From assembly GCA_031291415.1 (NCBI GenBank), contig JARLJB010000276.1, positions 1 through 64,000 on the forward strand: a stretch of DNA of 64,000 nucleotides, written 5' to 3'. Origin of the DNA: Telmatospirillum sp. GTDB taxonomy: Bacteria; Pseudomonadota; Alphaproteobacteria; Rhodospirillales; Magnetospirillaceae. The notes under the pieces are model-generated. The model did no database searches, had not been told where the DNA came from, and worked only from the letters and a program-made list of their open reading frames with translations. A program made the translations under genes and the position numbers. Shown piece by piece: positions 36,170-44,344 of the stretch; position 1 is the first letter of the stretch, and each line of letters starts with the position of its first letter.

Positions 36170-36740
36170 CGTTCAAAGCCTCGGCCGCAAGGGCCTCCTG
36201 CATTTCTTTGACGAATACACGCCGCTGTTCATCGATCGCGGCACTCATGGAACGCGCCACCTCTTCCGGTAATCCGTGCTGACGCGCAACTTGACCCGGC
36301 AGCGTTTCGAGGAACCGGCCAAGTTTTCCCAGCGCACCAGTCAGCGTCTGGCGCATTTCAGCTTTCGAAATGAGCATGCCGCTCTCGACAGCAAGCTTGC
36401 GCTCCGCGAGACGCGCCTTTGCAAGAGAGGCTCGCTGGGTTGGCGTCAGTTCCTTTTGACCTTCGAATTCCGGCGCATCGATCGGCAAGCTGAACTGGTT
36501 GAAAAATTCAGACCGCGTTTCGGCGGCGCGACGTTCATCTTCGCGGATCTTCTCAAGAAATTCTGAGACAGCAACCGCGTCGAAAAGCCACTCCACTCCG
36601 TTGGCGCCACGTTGATGAACAGGAAAATCCGGATACCGCTCCATCAGTGCTGACAATGTCGGCAACGAACATTTCAGAATTTTCGTGGCCAGTTCCCGCT
36701 TGTTGACCAAAACATTTTCTTCAGTCTGTTCAACCGACAT
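36156..36740 (-). CDS. Terminase small subunit (Nu1/DUF1441-like)
   Basis: 194 residues. N-terminal winged-helix (VNKRELATKILKCSLPTLSALMERYPDFPVHQRG), then coiled coil rich in Arg/Glu/Ala for oligomerisation. The ATG at 36740 is preferred over a GTG three codons upstream. Recognises the packaging site; adjacent to the large subunit with a 14-base overlap. Confidence 0.82.
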   Translation of the reverse strand: MSVEQTEENVLVNKRELATKILKCSLPTLSALMERYPDFPVHQRGANGVEWLFDAVAVSEFLEKIREDERRAAETRSEFFNQFSLPIDAPEFEGQKELTPTQRASLAKARLAERKLAVESGMLISKAEMRQTLTGALGKLGRFLETLPGQVARQHGLPEEVARSMSAAIDEQRRVFVKEMQEALAAEALNDGGN

Positions 36741-36757
36741 GGCGGCCACTCCGGCGA

Positions 36758-36777
36758 CAACAACAACAACAACAACA
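36758..36777. repeat. CAA trinucleotide repeat upstream of terminase
   Basis: Six uninterrupted CAA units plus CA, in the leader just before the terminase small-subunit gene. Such tracts can change length by slippage. Confidence 0.6.
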
Positions 36778-36870
36778 GAAGGCGTTTTTTATTCTGAACC
36801 AGTCAGAAATACCGGGCGCGCGAAATGCCCGCGTTCAGAGGATACCCTGGAAGGACCCATGACGATTACT

Positions 36871-37101
36871 TCAGGGGGTTCCAATGTTCATCTTCGCGGC
36901 GGCGTCCGCCCCGACCCTGGCGTTCCACACGGCCGCCCACTTCTCCATGTCCGAGGGTGATAGATGGCGTCCATTGGTAAAGACGCCGGTCTCCATCATC
37001 GCGGCACATTGCAAACACGAGATAGTCGCGTAGCCATCATTGCCTTCGCTGAACACCGCAGGCGCGCCACAGAAGGGGCACGCCTTGAGAGCATGGCACA
37101 T
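36871..37101 (-). CDS. Lar-like zinc-ribbon protein
   Basis: 76 residues. ALKACPFCGAPAVF and ISCLQCAAMMETGVF form two Cys-x2-Cys knuckles, followed by EKWAAVWNARV, as in the Lar/restriction-alleviation family of phage proteins. The start at 37101 is where homology begins. May protect incoming phage DNA from host type I restriction; unproven. Confidence 0.72.
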   Translation of the reverse strand: MCHALKACPFCGAPAVFSEGNDGYATISCLQCAAMMETGVFTNGRHLSPSDMEKWAAVWNARVGADAAAKMNIGTP

Positions 37102-37114
37102 TGCCTCGACCTTC

Positions 37115-37804
37115 CTATCGTGCGGTGGCCATTGCCTTGGCCATGGCCTTCGAGAACTCGACACCGAAGAAGCCATTGATGATCCGTGAGGCACGTTCGC
37201 GATAGCCGAGGCGTTGGTGGAGTTCCACGCCCTCAGACCATTTAACCAAGAGCTTAAGACCAGTCCGCGCACCGCCAACACGCCGTTGCGTATTCCCCTT
37301 TGATCCACGAGTTCCATCGCGGCGCGTGCCCACTGCCGGGCGCTGCCAAATGCCGCTGATCACACGACCATCCTTCAGCTTTACCGCACCGAAGAATACA
37401 TTCGGTTGAGCTTTGAGGCGCGCGATGGTGCCCTTCGGCAGGTTGCCGTACTGGTTGGTCCTGATATCGACAGGGACAGGCAGTCCCCGTTTCCCGCGCA
37501 GCAGTTGCCGGCCACCATCAAGAAAGGGCTTCAGATATTCGGCCTGAATATCCTTCGCGAAGACCAGCGCCGTAAGCGTCGACTTCTTTGCCGCCTTAAC
37601 GCCAAACGCGCGCAGTGTGAACGGTGACGGTTTGTCGAATGTCTCGCCCAAGGCTTTGGTTTCTTCGGCCTGGACCCTTTTAGCCAGACCGGTCAACGCC
37701 AACGTGGTCGCGAACGGCAACTGCTTACGAGATAAGTCGTCAAGCGACCGTTGAAGATGCTTCACGTCGGCATGGATTGATATGTTCACCAAGCCTGCCG
37801 ACAT
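37115..37804 (-). CDS. Phage protein upstream of terminase
   Basis: 229 residues, basic, no membrane segment. The N-terminal NISIHADVKHLQRSLDDLSRKQLPFATTLALTGLAKRVQ resembles minor virion proteins whose first helices bind other structural subunits. First gene after a strong terminator, so it may open the late operon. Function unknown. Confidence 0.7.
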   Translation of the reverse strand: MSAGLVNISIHADVKHLQRSLDDLSRKQLPFATTLALTGLAKRVQAEETKALGETFDKPSPFTLRAFGVKAAKKSTLTALVFAKDIQAEYLKPFLDGGRQLLRGKRGLPVPVDIRTNQYGNLPKGTIARLKAQPNVFFGAVKLKDGRVISGIWQRPAVGTRRDGTRGSKGNTQRRVGGARTGLKLLVKWSEGVELHQRLGYRERASRIINGFFGVEFSKAMAKAMATAR

Positions 37805-37818
37805 CAGCTTTTCCCAAC

Positions 37819-37844
37819 AAAAAACCCGCCGGGAAACCGGCGGG
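37819..37844 (-). terminator. Rho-independent terminator before the late operon
   Basis: On the minus strand an eight-base stem (CCCGCCGG with CCGGCGGG) closes a four-base loop and is followed by TTTTTT. It stands between the late-regulator candidate and the packaging/structural genes, so late expression needs readthrough or a promoter after it. Confidence 0.75.
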
Positions 37845-37911
37845 CGCTAAACGTTCGATGATGACAAAGACATACGCTAAAAATAGGACATTTGCGACAT
37901 AAAAAATTCGG

Positions 37912-38445
37912 TCACATGTCGATTTTTTCCAGGATGCTGTCCAAAGCTTCGTCGTAGAGCCGCCGCAGATGGCGCACCGTCCGATGTAGGACATCCCGTG
38001 CGGCAAGCATTTTCCAAGGAACCCGGCGAGCCCTGGCAACGACAAGGACGCGGGCGAAGGGATCAAGCGGCAAGATCCAATCAATCAGGTCGTCAACCTT
38101 CTTGATGTCGTCGCCCGTGATGCCGGTGAAAGTGGACAGATATTCGACCGGCCGTCCGACAGCCGCCGCGAACAAATCAATGGGATCCCGGACCGGCGTC
38201 GGCATGCAGGATTTAAGCCCCTTTGGTCCATCCTTTGGCAAATGCCCCAGCACGTTGACAGCGTCGGCCAGACGAAGCTTCAGCCTCTCCCGCCGGTCTT
38301 CGGCCACGAGGTCAAGTTTAACCGAAATATGTCTGACCTGCCGCCGGGGATGGAAGGCCATCGGCGGCCACCCTGCCTGTGTTGTGGCAGCACCCCGCAC
38401 CGCCGAATTTAACTGGTCCTTATCCGCATGCCCCATCTTCACCAT
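37912..38445 (-). CDS. Putative late regulator (DUF6362-like)
   Basis: 177 residues. The C-terminal half, IDWILPLDPFARVLVVARARRVPWKMLAARDVLHRTVRHLRRLYDEALDSI-like helices, has the sigma/antiterminator-type HTH arrangement of phage DUF6362 proteins. It lies directly before a terminator and the late operon, the position of Q-type antiterminators. Start at 38445 chosen because the upstream sequence is the repeat region. Antitermination versus activation cannot be told apart. Confidence 0.6.
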   Translation of the reverse strand: MVKMGHADKDQLNSAVRGAATTQAGWPPMAFHPRRQVRHISVKLDLVAEDRRERLKLRLADAVNVLGHLPKDGPKGLKSCMPTPVRDPIDLFAAAVGRPVEYLSTFTGITGDDIKKVDDLIDWILPLDPFARVLVVARARRVPWKMLAARDVLHRTVRHLRRLYDEALDSILEKIDM

Positions 38446-38472
38446 TTTTCGTCTCCCGAAGCTTGTCGTTTT

Positions 38473-38711
38473 GGAGGGTTTGGAGGGTTTTGGAGGGTTT
38501 GAATTTTGAACCCTCCACACTTAAGCCGCTGTTTTATAAAAGTTATTATACTTCTTTTTCCAAATTGGAGGGTTTGGAGGGTTTTAATTGGTTGTCTTCC
38601 CTGCGCGTACATATAGAGCGGTAGAAAAAAACCCTCCAAACCCTCCAACCCTCCAAGACCGCTGATATTGCTATCTATTTTTCTGGAGGGTTTGTGGAGG
38701 GTTGGAGGGTT
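38473..38711. repeat. Iteron-like GGAGGGTT array
   Basis: Twelve copies of GGAGGGTT: eight direct (38473, 38482, 38492, 38567, 38576, 38685, 38696, 38704) and four inverted (38509, 38630, 38639, 38647), grouped in five clusters with AT-rich spacers. It lies between the helicase gene and the late regulator. The layout suggests a replication origin bound by the phage replication protein. Confidence 0.7.
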
Positions 38712-40225
38712 TAGCTTTCATCCTCACCTTTGCGCCGCCGTTTTATCCGTCGCGCCGCGACCAACTCCTGGTCTGCCGCCTCAGTCAACTGTAATTCTAA
38801 GTAACGCACGGTCCCCCGCTTATCCTTCTCGATACCCCGCTCCGGAAGCATCCGCCCAAAGGCTGTATTAGATACCGGATCGTCGGCGTTTTCCTTACAA
38901 AAAAGTTGATATGCTTCGTATAGATCACTCGCCTGGACGGACGCGCCCGCAATACGTTCGCACCATTGCGAGAGAAACAGGCCAATGCGGTCGGAATCCT
39001 CTCGATATTCCTGTGTCGCGGCAAGCACAGCTTCCGGCGGCGCCAGTCCGCACTCGTCCCAATGCATAAACCCCTCGATCATCGAATTCAGGATGCCGGC
39101 ACGCTCCCGCCACAGCTTTTCTTCCAGGTGGTGGTCGCGTTTCTCTTCGGGGATTGTCACAGTGAAGGGCACCAGCCTAATGCGGCGCCACACACCCGTG
39201 TCTTGCCCGCGAATGATTGGCTTGTGGTTGCCCGACAAGAAGAGTTTGAACTCCGGGGTAAAGTCAAAGAAGCCATGGTTGAGGTGACGAACCGTTAGAG
39301 GTTCACCGCCGGTCACGCTTTTTATGGTGGATTCCCCAAACCGCGTGCCTTTCTCCGGTTCGGACGCCCGCACCATGCGCGACCCGGGTAATCGAGCCAG
39401 ATCCGGCGATGCCTCGGATCCGCGTTTACGGTCGTCCAAGGTCAATGACGAAAATGGAAGAGACATTGCGTAAGGCCCCATGATCCGGGCCATCACGTTC
39501 ATCAATACCGACTTGCCGTTGGCGCCGGTCCCATAAAAAAACCAGAGAACCTGTTCGCCGGTAAGTCCACTCAGCGCGTACCCAAACGACCGCTGGAGAA
39601 AATCCCGGACGGCCGGATCCGGAATGATTGTTTCCAGAAAATCGATAAATAGGGGGCATTTTGCCCCTGGGTCGAAATCAATGTCGATCACCTTGGTGGC
39701 GAGATCCTCACGGTCATGTGGTCGCAAGGTATTGCAGGCGCCGGACAGGTGAAGTGATCCATTTGCCAAATTGAGAAGAAGAGGATCCGAATCCATCTCG
39801 GAAGGCCGCCGCATAAGATAATGTTGGGCGATTTCGATCATCGCCGCGACCCGGCGTGCGTTCCCCGACGCCATGGCCCATTTGAAATGGTCCTGGACCA
39901 TATCGGCCGCGACTTTCTTATCCCCGACAGCATCCTGCAGGGCTGTGCATTCGTCGTAGACGCATTTGACCGTCTCGTGGGCCAGACGGTTTGCCATCAT
40001 TTCTCCCGGTTCGTACGCCCACCGCCGGCCATCCCACCAGTGCCACCCGACATCCCTCACGTAGATCAGATCGCGGCCGAACCGGTTGAGAAGCCGTTCG
40101 GCGTTGCCCGTGTCATTCCTGGGCAACCATGCCAAGCGGTAATTCAGGGGGTCATTTTCATCGAAAGCCGCCGGCCGCCACGCGGGGGCGCTTTTGATCG
40201 CCTCCGCCACATCTTTTTTTGCCAT
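38711..40225 (-). CDS. SF3 helicase (D5/P4 type)
   Basis: 504 residues. N-terminal D5_N region (LLLNLANGSLHLSGACNTLRPHDRED), then the superfamily-3 helicase with Walker A GTGANGKS (232-239), PDLARLPGSRMVRASEPE, and FKLFLSGNHKPIIRGQD. The start at 40225 follows GGGAGGC. It works with the separate CHC2 primase upstream, together equal to P4 alpha-like proteins. Its 3' end runs into the iteron array. Confidence 0.92.
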   Translation of the reverse strand: MAKKDVAEAIKSAPAWRPAAFDENDPLNYRLAWLPRNDTGNAERLLNRFGRDLIYVRDVGWHWWDGRRWAYEPGEMMANRLAHETVKCVYDECTALQDAVGDKKVAADMVQDHFKWAMASGNARRVAAMIEIAQHYLMRRPSEMDSDPLLLNLANGSLHLSGACNTLRPHDREDLATKVIDIDFDPGAKCPLFIDFLETIIPDPAVRDFLQRSFGYALSGLTGEQVLWFFYGTGANGKSVLMNVMARIMGPYAMSLPFSSLTLDDRKRGSEASPDLARLPGSRMVRASEPEKGTRFGESTIKSVTGGEPLTVRHLNHGFFDFTPEFKLFLSGNHKPIIRGQDTGVWRRIRLVPFTVTIPEEKRDHHLEEKLWRERAGILNSMIEGFMHWDECGLAPPEAVLAATQEYREDSDRIGLFLSQWCERIAGASVQASDLYEAYQLFCKENADDPVSNTAFGRMLPERGIEKDKRGTVRYLELQLTEAADQELVAARRIKRRRKGEDES

Positions 40226-40227
40226 GG

Positions 40228-41274
40228 TTAAGCCTCCCGGCGATACAGGTCGTTCATGTCCAGCCCCTGGGGTGGGGTGGCACGCCGCGCGACAATTCCG
40301 GCGGCGATGAGCCGTCGAAGGCCGCGATCTACCTGTTGCGCCATTTCCGTGGGTTTTTTGCCATCGGCGTCTTCCAGCCAGGTGAAATCGTGCAGCCCAG
40401 GCCACCACCAGGCCGCGCCGTTCCCCTTGCTGTCGCCGCTGAAATTTCCGAGGGATCCAAGTGCCACCGCGGGCAAATCAGGCACCGCGCAAAAGCCCGA
40501 CAGGGTGGTTTCAATGCCTTCTCCGCCCTGCATGCATCCTGCCCGCCTCGCGAGAGGGATGACTGCCCCAAGGCTTTCTCCCCTGCCCGCCATTTTCTTG
40601 GCCGATAACTTCCGGCCGTCGTCCAAGATAACGGCCTTACCGCCGCCATCGGGCTGCAACCAGGTGCGGTGAATCCCCACAACGCTTCGGTCAGGTCGGA
40701 TTAACGGCGCCACCATTGCCGGCCCGCACCAAACGACGCGACCTCGATGCCAATATTCGAGGTGTGGGGCCAAATGCAAAGACGCGGGGACCCCGCCAAT
40801 GGCTTCGAGGTCGAGGCCCCGTGCTTCGCGAAGATATGTCTCGACCACAGTCCCCCTTGCGTCGCGCGTTCCCCGCCATAGTTCCCTGGCTCGCTCGATG
40901 GATTCCGCGTCTTCGGCTGCCGCGTCGGCGGCGGACATGCGACCGACGGTTGGCGCCAAAGGCTTGGTTGGACGGTTGCCTTCAACCGGGATGCCTGCCG
41001 CATCCGCAAGTTCGACGACAGCCTCCGGAAAAGATCGCCCTCGAGCGACGAGATAGTCAAAAGCATCGCCATGGGCACCACAGCCGAAGCAATGATAGAA
41101 TCCCTTTGTCTCGTTCACGGTAAAGCTGCCGGTCTTTTCGAGATGAAAGGGGCACAGGCCGATATGCTCCCGACCAGATCGGTGCAATTGCACGTCCCTG
41201 CCGATAAGGGTCACGAGGGGGATGCGGGATCGAATGTCATCAAGTAAATCCGGGGAAAAGCGAGCGTCAGACAT
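40228..41274 (-). CDS. DnaG-type phage primase (CHC2 and Toprim)
   Basis: 348 residues. N-terminal CHC2 zinc finger Cys-x2-His-x17-Cys-x2-Cys (C41, H44, C62, C65), a linker, then a Toprim domain (GGEGIETTLSGF and the acidic LEDADGKKP). Synthesises RNA primers. The start at 41274 is preferred because the extra upstream residues lie in the preceding gene. Stops two bases before the helicase start. Confidence 0.92.
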   Translation of the reverse strand: MSDARFSPDLLDDIRSRIPLVTLIGRDVQLHRSGREHIGLCPFHLEKTGSFTVNETKGFYHCFGCGAHGDAFDYLVARGRSFPEAVVELADAAGIPVEGNRPTKPLAPTVGRMSAADAAAEDAESIERARELWRGTRDARGTVVETYLREARGLDLEAIGGVPASLHLAPHLEYWHRGRVVWCGPAMVAPLIRPDRSVVGIHRTWLQPDGGGKAVILDDGRKLSAKKMAGRGESLGAVIPLARRAGCMQGGEGIETTLSGFCAVPDLPAVALGSLGNFSGDSKGNGAAWWWPGLHDFTWLEDADGKKPTEMAQQVDRGLRRLIAAGIVARRATPPQGLDMNDLYRREA

Positions 41275-41653
41275 CGCCGACCGCCAGCCGCCGGGGTTCA
41301 GTCCCGTCAACGCCGGGGTAAACAATCAGGTTCTCGCGATAGATGGTAAGAATCTGGTTTGCGGCAACGATCACCTGGACAATGCTTACCTGCCGGCCAT
41401 CAAGGAGATACCCTGATGGGCTTCGCCGGCACCTCGCTGTGCGCCCGGCGAGAACCTGTAGGGCGTGCTCCGTTGGGCAAACAATCGGCGACAACAACCG
41501 TGCGAGAGCATCGCGAACCTCGTTCGCGTCGCAGTCCGAAAATTCGGCGAGAATGCTGGAGTACGGGCGCATGCTCGCGACCAGCCGCCGCAGATAACGT
41601 TCGTCTGCGGCATCCCACCGGCGTGGGGCCAAATTTGTAGCGGAGTCCATCAA
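41267..41653 (-). CDS. Phage protein of the replication operon
   Basis: 128 residues: a helical N-terminus (WDAADERYLRRLVASMRPYSSILAEFS) that looks like a small HTH, then a beta-rich C-terminus. Overlaps the primase start. Contains a 15-bp palindrome read as ANEVR. Function unknown. Confidence 0.6.
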   Translation of the reverse strand: MMDSATNLAPRRWDAADERYLRRLVASMRPYSSILAEFSDCDANEVRDALARLLSPIVCPTEHALQVLAGRTARCRRSPSGYLLDGRQVSIVQVIVAANQILTIYRENLIVYPGVDGTEPRRLAVGDV

Positions 41654-41665
41654 TACCCCCTGGCG

Positions 41666-42076
41666 TCAGATCGACGCCTCAATAACGGTCGACGCGCCCG
41701 AACGAATTTCCCGGTTGGAATAGTTTTGGCTTTCGTCGAGTTCGATTTGAGCTGCAACCGCAATGGCAACGGCGATCAAGGACGGCTTAATGGCCCCGGT
41801 ATCCCCATCGTCGGGTCGGACAATGTGATGATAAGGCAACCTTGCTGCCAGATTTTGGATCTCGGCGCCGCACTGGAGAAGCTGGGAAACCAGGAAACAA
41901 TCGTCCTCCGCCCATGCTTCCAGATGCGTCCCTTCCTTGGCCCCCTTGAGAAAGATCTCGCGGACATGAGCACCAGAGTTGTCCCATCCGACGGTCATCG
42001 TCCATTCGCCGTTGTTCCATTCAAAGTTCTGGCTGGTGTTGTCGCGTCTGTCCGGCAACCGTTCGCGCTCGTTCAC
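41666..42076 (-). CDS. TSCPD-domain protein
   Basis: 136 residues. GAHVREIFLKGAKEGTHLEAWAEDDCFLVSQLLQCGAEI is a TSCPD domain, otherwise found at the C-terminus of B12-dependent ribonucleotide reductases and as free-standing phage proteins. Starts at GTG overlapping the upstream stop in GTGA, with a GGAGAAAG ribosome site. May bind nucleotide or nucleic acid; role in phage unclear. Confidence 0.75.
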   Translation of the reverse strand: MNERERLPDRRDNTSQNFEWNNGEWTMTVGWDNSGAHVREIFLKGAKEGTHLEAWAEDDCFLVSQLLQCGAEIQNLAARLPYHHIVRPDDGDTGAIKPSLIAVAIAVAAQIELDESQNYSNREIRSGASTVIEASI

Positions 42077-42282
42077 CGGTCTTTCTCCAGACTGTAAGCG
42101 GCGCCGTTCGCGCGCCCGGCAACACGCATCATCACGGTTGCAAGACGAAGAAACGGGCCGGCCGCAAGAAAAAGAAAGCCACTGCAAATGTGGAGAATGA
42201 CGACGACGGAGCGTTGCCACCGCCGATGGCGGCGAGATGGCAAACCCTTAAGAATGCTTGGCAAAGCCTCATCGAAGCGCAT
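42073..42282 (-). CDS. Small membrane protein
   Basis: 69 residues with a basic start and one or two hydrophobic segments (SVVVILHICSGFLFLAAGPFL). Overlaps the TSCPD gene in GTGA. Unknown function. Confidence 0.5.
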   Translation of the reverse strand: MRFDEALPSILKGLPSRRHRRWQRSVVVILHICSGFLFLAAGPFLRLATVMMRVAGRANGAAYSLEKDR

Positions 42283-42285
42283 CGG

Positions 42286-42573
42286 CTATTCCTCCCTCGG
42301 CTGAGAAAGAGTGACGAACGACCCACCTGCCGCCTGATGGCCATCTCGACGGTCCTGCTGGCCCACATTCCGCCGCCAGATTTCCAGCCCGTCGGTGAAC
42401 CACTGGGACAGTTCCGGTTCACGACGGTGAAAGGGTTGTACCGGATTGATGCCGTCGCGCGACTGTTGGCGCCCGGCGGCGACACCGGCCCAAATAGCGA
42501 TGACACGCGCCTTTGCCATCACCGCTTGACGTCGGGCGTCATCGACCAACTGATCGACAGATGATCCGATCAA
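42286..42573 (-). CDS. Hypothetical replication-operon protein
   Basis: 95 residues, polar, with an Ala/Arg helix (DDARRQAVMAKARVIAIWAGVAAG) and a FTDGLEIWRRN segment that recalls ribosome-modulation-factor-like phage proteins. Overlaps its neighbour at 42570 in ATGA. Function unknown. Confidence 0.5.
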   Translation of the reverse strand: MIGSSVDQLVDDARRQAVMAKARVIAIWAGVAAGRQQSRDGINPVQPFHRREPELSQWFTDGLEIWRRNVGQQDRRDGHQAAGGSFVTLSQPREE

Positions 42574-42794
42574 AGTAACCTCCCTTGGGACATTGCCCCG
42601 GATGGTGGAATGGTCGGGCCGGCCGTGAACGTAGGTGGCGCCGGCGCCGCAAAGAAATCAGGCCAGAGATGATCAGAGCAGGACCACTCTCCCTTTCGGT
42701 TGTGCCGAAGATCGACACCCCGTCCGTAGCTCGCGAAAGCGGTACATCCCGAATACCAGCAGTGGTGATCAAGGTGTCCGTTGTCGTCGTTCAT
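42570..42794 (-). CDS. Small zinc-finger-like protein
   Basis: 74 residues with HHCWYSGC and GEWSCSDHLW, two Cys/His pairs able to bind zinc. Such small proteins are common in the replication operons of alphaproteobacterial phages. Coupled to both neighbours by ATGA-type overlaps. Confidence 0.6.
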   Translation of the reverse strand: MNDDNGHLDHHCWYSGCTAFASYGRGVDLRHNRKGEWSCSDHLWPDFFAAPAPPTFTAGPTIPPSGAMSQGRLL

Positions 42795-43408
42795 CCTCGC
42801 CTCCCGCTTCGACCTGACACGACGCGGGCAGCCACCGAACGGGTGGTTCGTCCCGCGAAGTCCCCGCCATCATCCAACAAGTCCGAAAGAGGGCCGTGGA
42901 ACGCGGCGACAAGAAGAATCACCCCCCCGATCGCCCCAATGGCGCCACGGCTGATTGCCGCAAGCGCGCCGCCGTTCTCAGCAACCATTGAGACCCGTCG
43001 TTCAGCCGCAGGGCCGACCACAGGGGTAATCCCGATACCAAGGTCATCAGCCAGGCCAGCCGCGCGAGCAGCCACGCAAAGCCGATCACGGCGCCGCGCT
43101 TCATTGATCATCCTTTCCCGCATGGTCGAAATTTGGACTTCGACCGATTCCATCTGTCCGACGAGGTCGGCTTCAACCCGCGAAAGCGCAGCCGCGAAAA
43201 TGGTGTCAAGAAAAGGTTGCCCCCACCGCTCGACCATGGCCGCCATGTGAAGTGCTTCGGGCAATTTACCCGAGCGCCATTTCTTCGCGGTTTGTTCGGC
43301 GACGCCAAAATCCGTCATCAATTCTTTGACGGTGAAATGTTGGCACCAGGAACCAAAGCTTTCCCCGATGGCGCCGAAGGACAAAACATTGGCAGTGGTT
43401 AAGGCCAT
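42791..43408 (-). CDS. HTH regulator with C-terminal membrane segment
   Basis: 205 residues: N-terminal HTH (TVKELMTDFGVAEQTAKKWRSGKLP), a central coiled coil, then one hydrophobic span (GAIGAIGGVILLVAAFHGPL). First gene of the leftward replication operon and divergent from a plus-strand gene, with a 20-bp operator-like palindrome between. Probably controls early replication genes; a repressor or CII-like role is possible. Confidence 0.6.
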   Translation of the reverse strand: MALTTANVLSFGAIGESFGSWCQHFTVKELMTDFGVAEQTAKKWRSGKLPEALHMAAMVERWGQPFLDTIFAAALSRVEADLVGQMESVEVQISTMRERMINEARRRDRLCVAARAAGLADDLGIGITPVVGPAAERRVSMVAENGGALAAISRGAIGAIGGVILLVAAFHGPLSDLLDDGGDFAGRTTRSVAARVVSGRSGRRG

Positions 43409-43470
43409 ATCAGTTTTCCTCCAACGGCGAGAGGATTCGGAGTTGCACGGCGAAGACCACAAAGATCAAA

Positions 43471-43490
43471 GTGGAAAATGGATTTTCCAC
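43471..43490. promoter_or_regulatory. Operator-like palindrome between divergent genes
   Basis: GTGGAAAAT and ATTTTCCAC arms, nine bases each, around a GG centre, in the 105-bp gap between the leftward HTH gene and the rightward small gene. Good candidate binding site for the adjacent HTH protein. Confidence 0.6.
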
Positions 43491-43513
43491 TCAGTTTTCT
43501 TTCAACAGGAGAG

Positions 43514-43762
43514 GTGATTTTGTCAGACAAGCTTTCGCGCGCCGCGCAGTCCAACGCCCTCACGGTGTATGCAGTATTGGTCCCTTTGCTGCAAAAATTG
43601 GTCGCCAAAGGGGTACTGAATGACACAGACCTTCTCGACGTTTTCACCGAGGCAGCGTCAGTCATGGCGCAGAACACCTCAGAAGAAAATTCGCCAAATG
43701 CCGAAGCGCTCGCTTCCATCTTGGAATTAGCCGAGCATTTTGGAATTCGCCGACCGGGCTGA
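43514..43762 (+). CDS. Small helical phage protein
   Basis: About 82 residues from GTG at 43514, or 80 from TTG at 43520, which is better spaced from AGGAG. Helical (SNALTVYAVLVPLLQKLVAKG, LASILELAEHFGI), no known family. Divergent from the HTH regulator. Confidence 0.5.
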   Translation: MILSDKLSRAAQSNALTVYAVLVPLLQKLVAKGVLNDTDLLDVFTEAASVMAQNTSEENSPNAEALASILELAEHFGIRRPG

Positions 43763-44054
43763 AGAGTTGGTAATTCAGTTCCCGGACAAGGAGAGGGCGA
43801 CGCGGTGCGCCGACTTTAGAAATGTAAAGGGCAATTGGACCAACGCACTCAGTCATGATTGACCTCCATACAAATGCCCCTGGGTTTTCAACGGAAGCCG
43901 ATCTGAGCACCGGCATCCTGAAAACCGAGGGGTTTCCTTCGTTAAGGGCAAAACATTGGTAGCCGTCAGGGCCATATCAGTTGTTCCCCACCCGCGCGAT
44001 TATTGGGCATGTGGAAATGGGAGCCCGATCACCGCGGCTCCTTCCGGAGAACGG
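43763..44054. other. Gap with a duplicated 5' fragment of the HTH gene
   Basis: The minus-strand sequence from 43975 repeats, with changes, the first 12 codons and leader of the gene that starts at 43408 (MALTTANVL versus MALTATNVL). It then runs into an unrelated 38-codon frame. No other gene seen. Confidence 0.5.
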
Positions 44055-44318
44055 ATGATGGACGCCCGCCCGCGTATTGAATTTTTGTGCCCAGCCTGTG
44101 GGACGAAGATTGCCGAGAGCCTGGAGAGGCTCGCCACCGGCCAGAAAATCGTGACATGCCCGAACTGCCGGGTGCAGGTACACTTGCCGTCTGCCGCCGA
44201 TCGGGTTGATCGAACGGAGGAATTGCGAGAACGCAAGCGTCGCCTTGAAGGCTTGTTGGGATGCTCGCTGGAGAGTCTCACAGCCGATGCGGGTCGCAAT
44301 GACGACGTCGACGGCTGA
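44055..44318 (+). CDS. Zinc-ribbon protein
   Basis: 87 residues: IEFLCPACGTKIAESLERLATGQKIVTCPNC is a two-knuckle zinc ribbon, followed by a charged helix (RTEELRERKRRLEGLLG). Start chosen at 44055 after GGAGAACGG. May bind DNA; function unknown. Confidence 0.6.
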   Translation: MMDARPRIEFLCPACGTKIAESLERLATGQKIVTCPNCRVQVHLPSAADRVDRTEELRERKRRLEGLLGCSLESLTADAGRNDDVDG

Positions 44319-44344
44319 GTTTTGGCAACGCCGCGAACAAGACA

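Noticed and set aside
31211-36211. Long plus-strand frames opposite protease, portal and terminase
   Set aside because: They mirror well-recognised minus-strand genes and have no family resemblance.
38473-38711. CRISPR array
   Set aside because: Repeats are 8-9 bases, both orientations, with irregular spacing and no cas genes.
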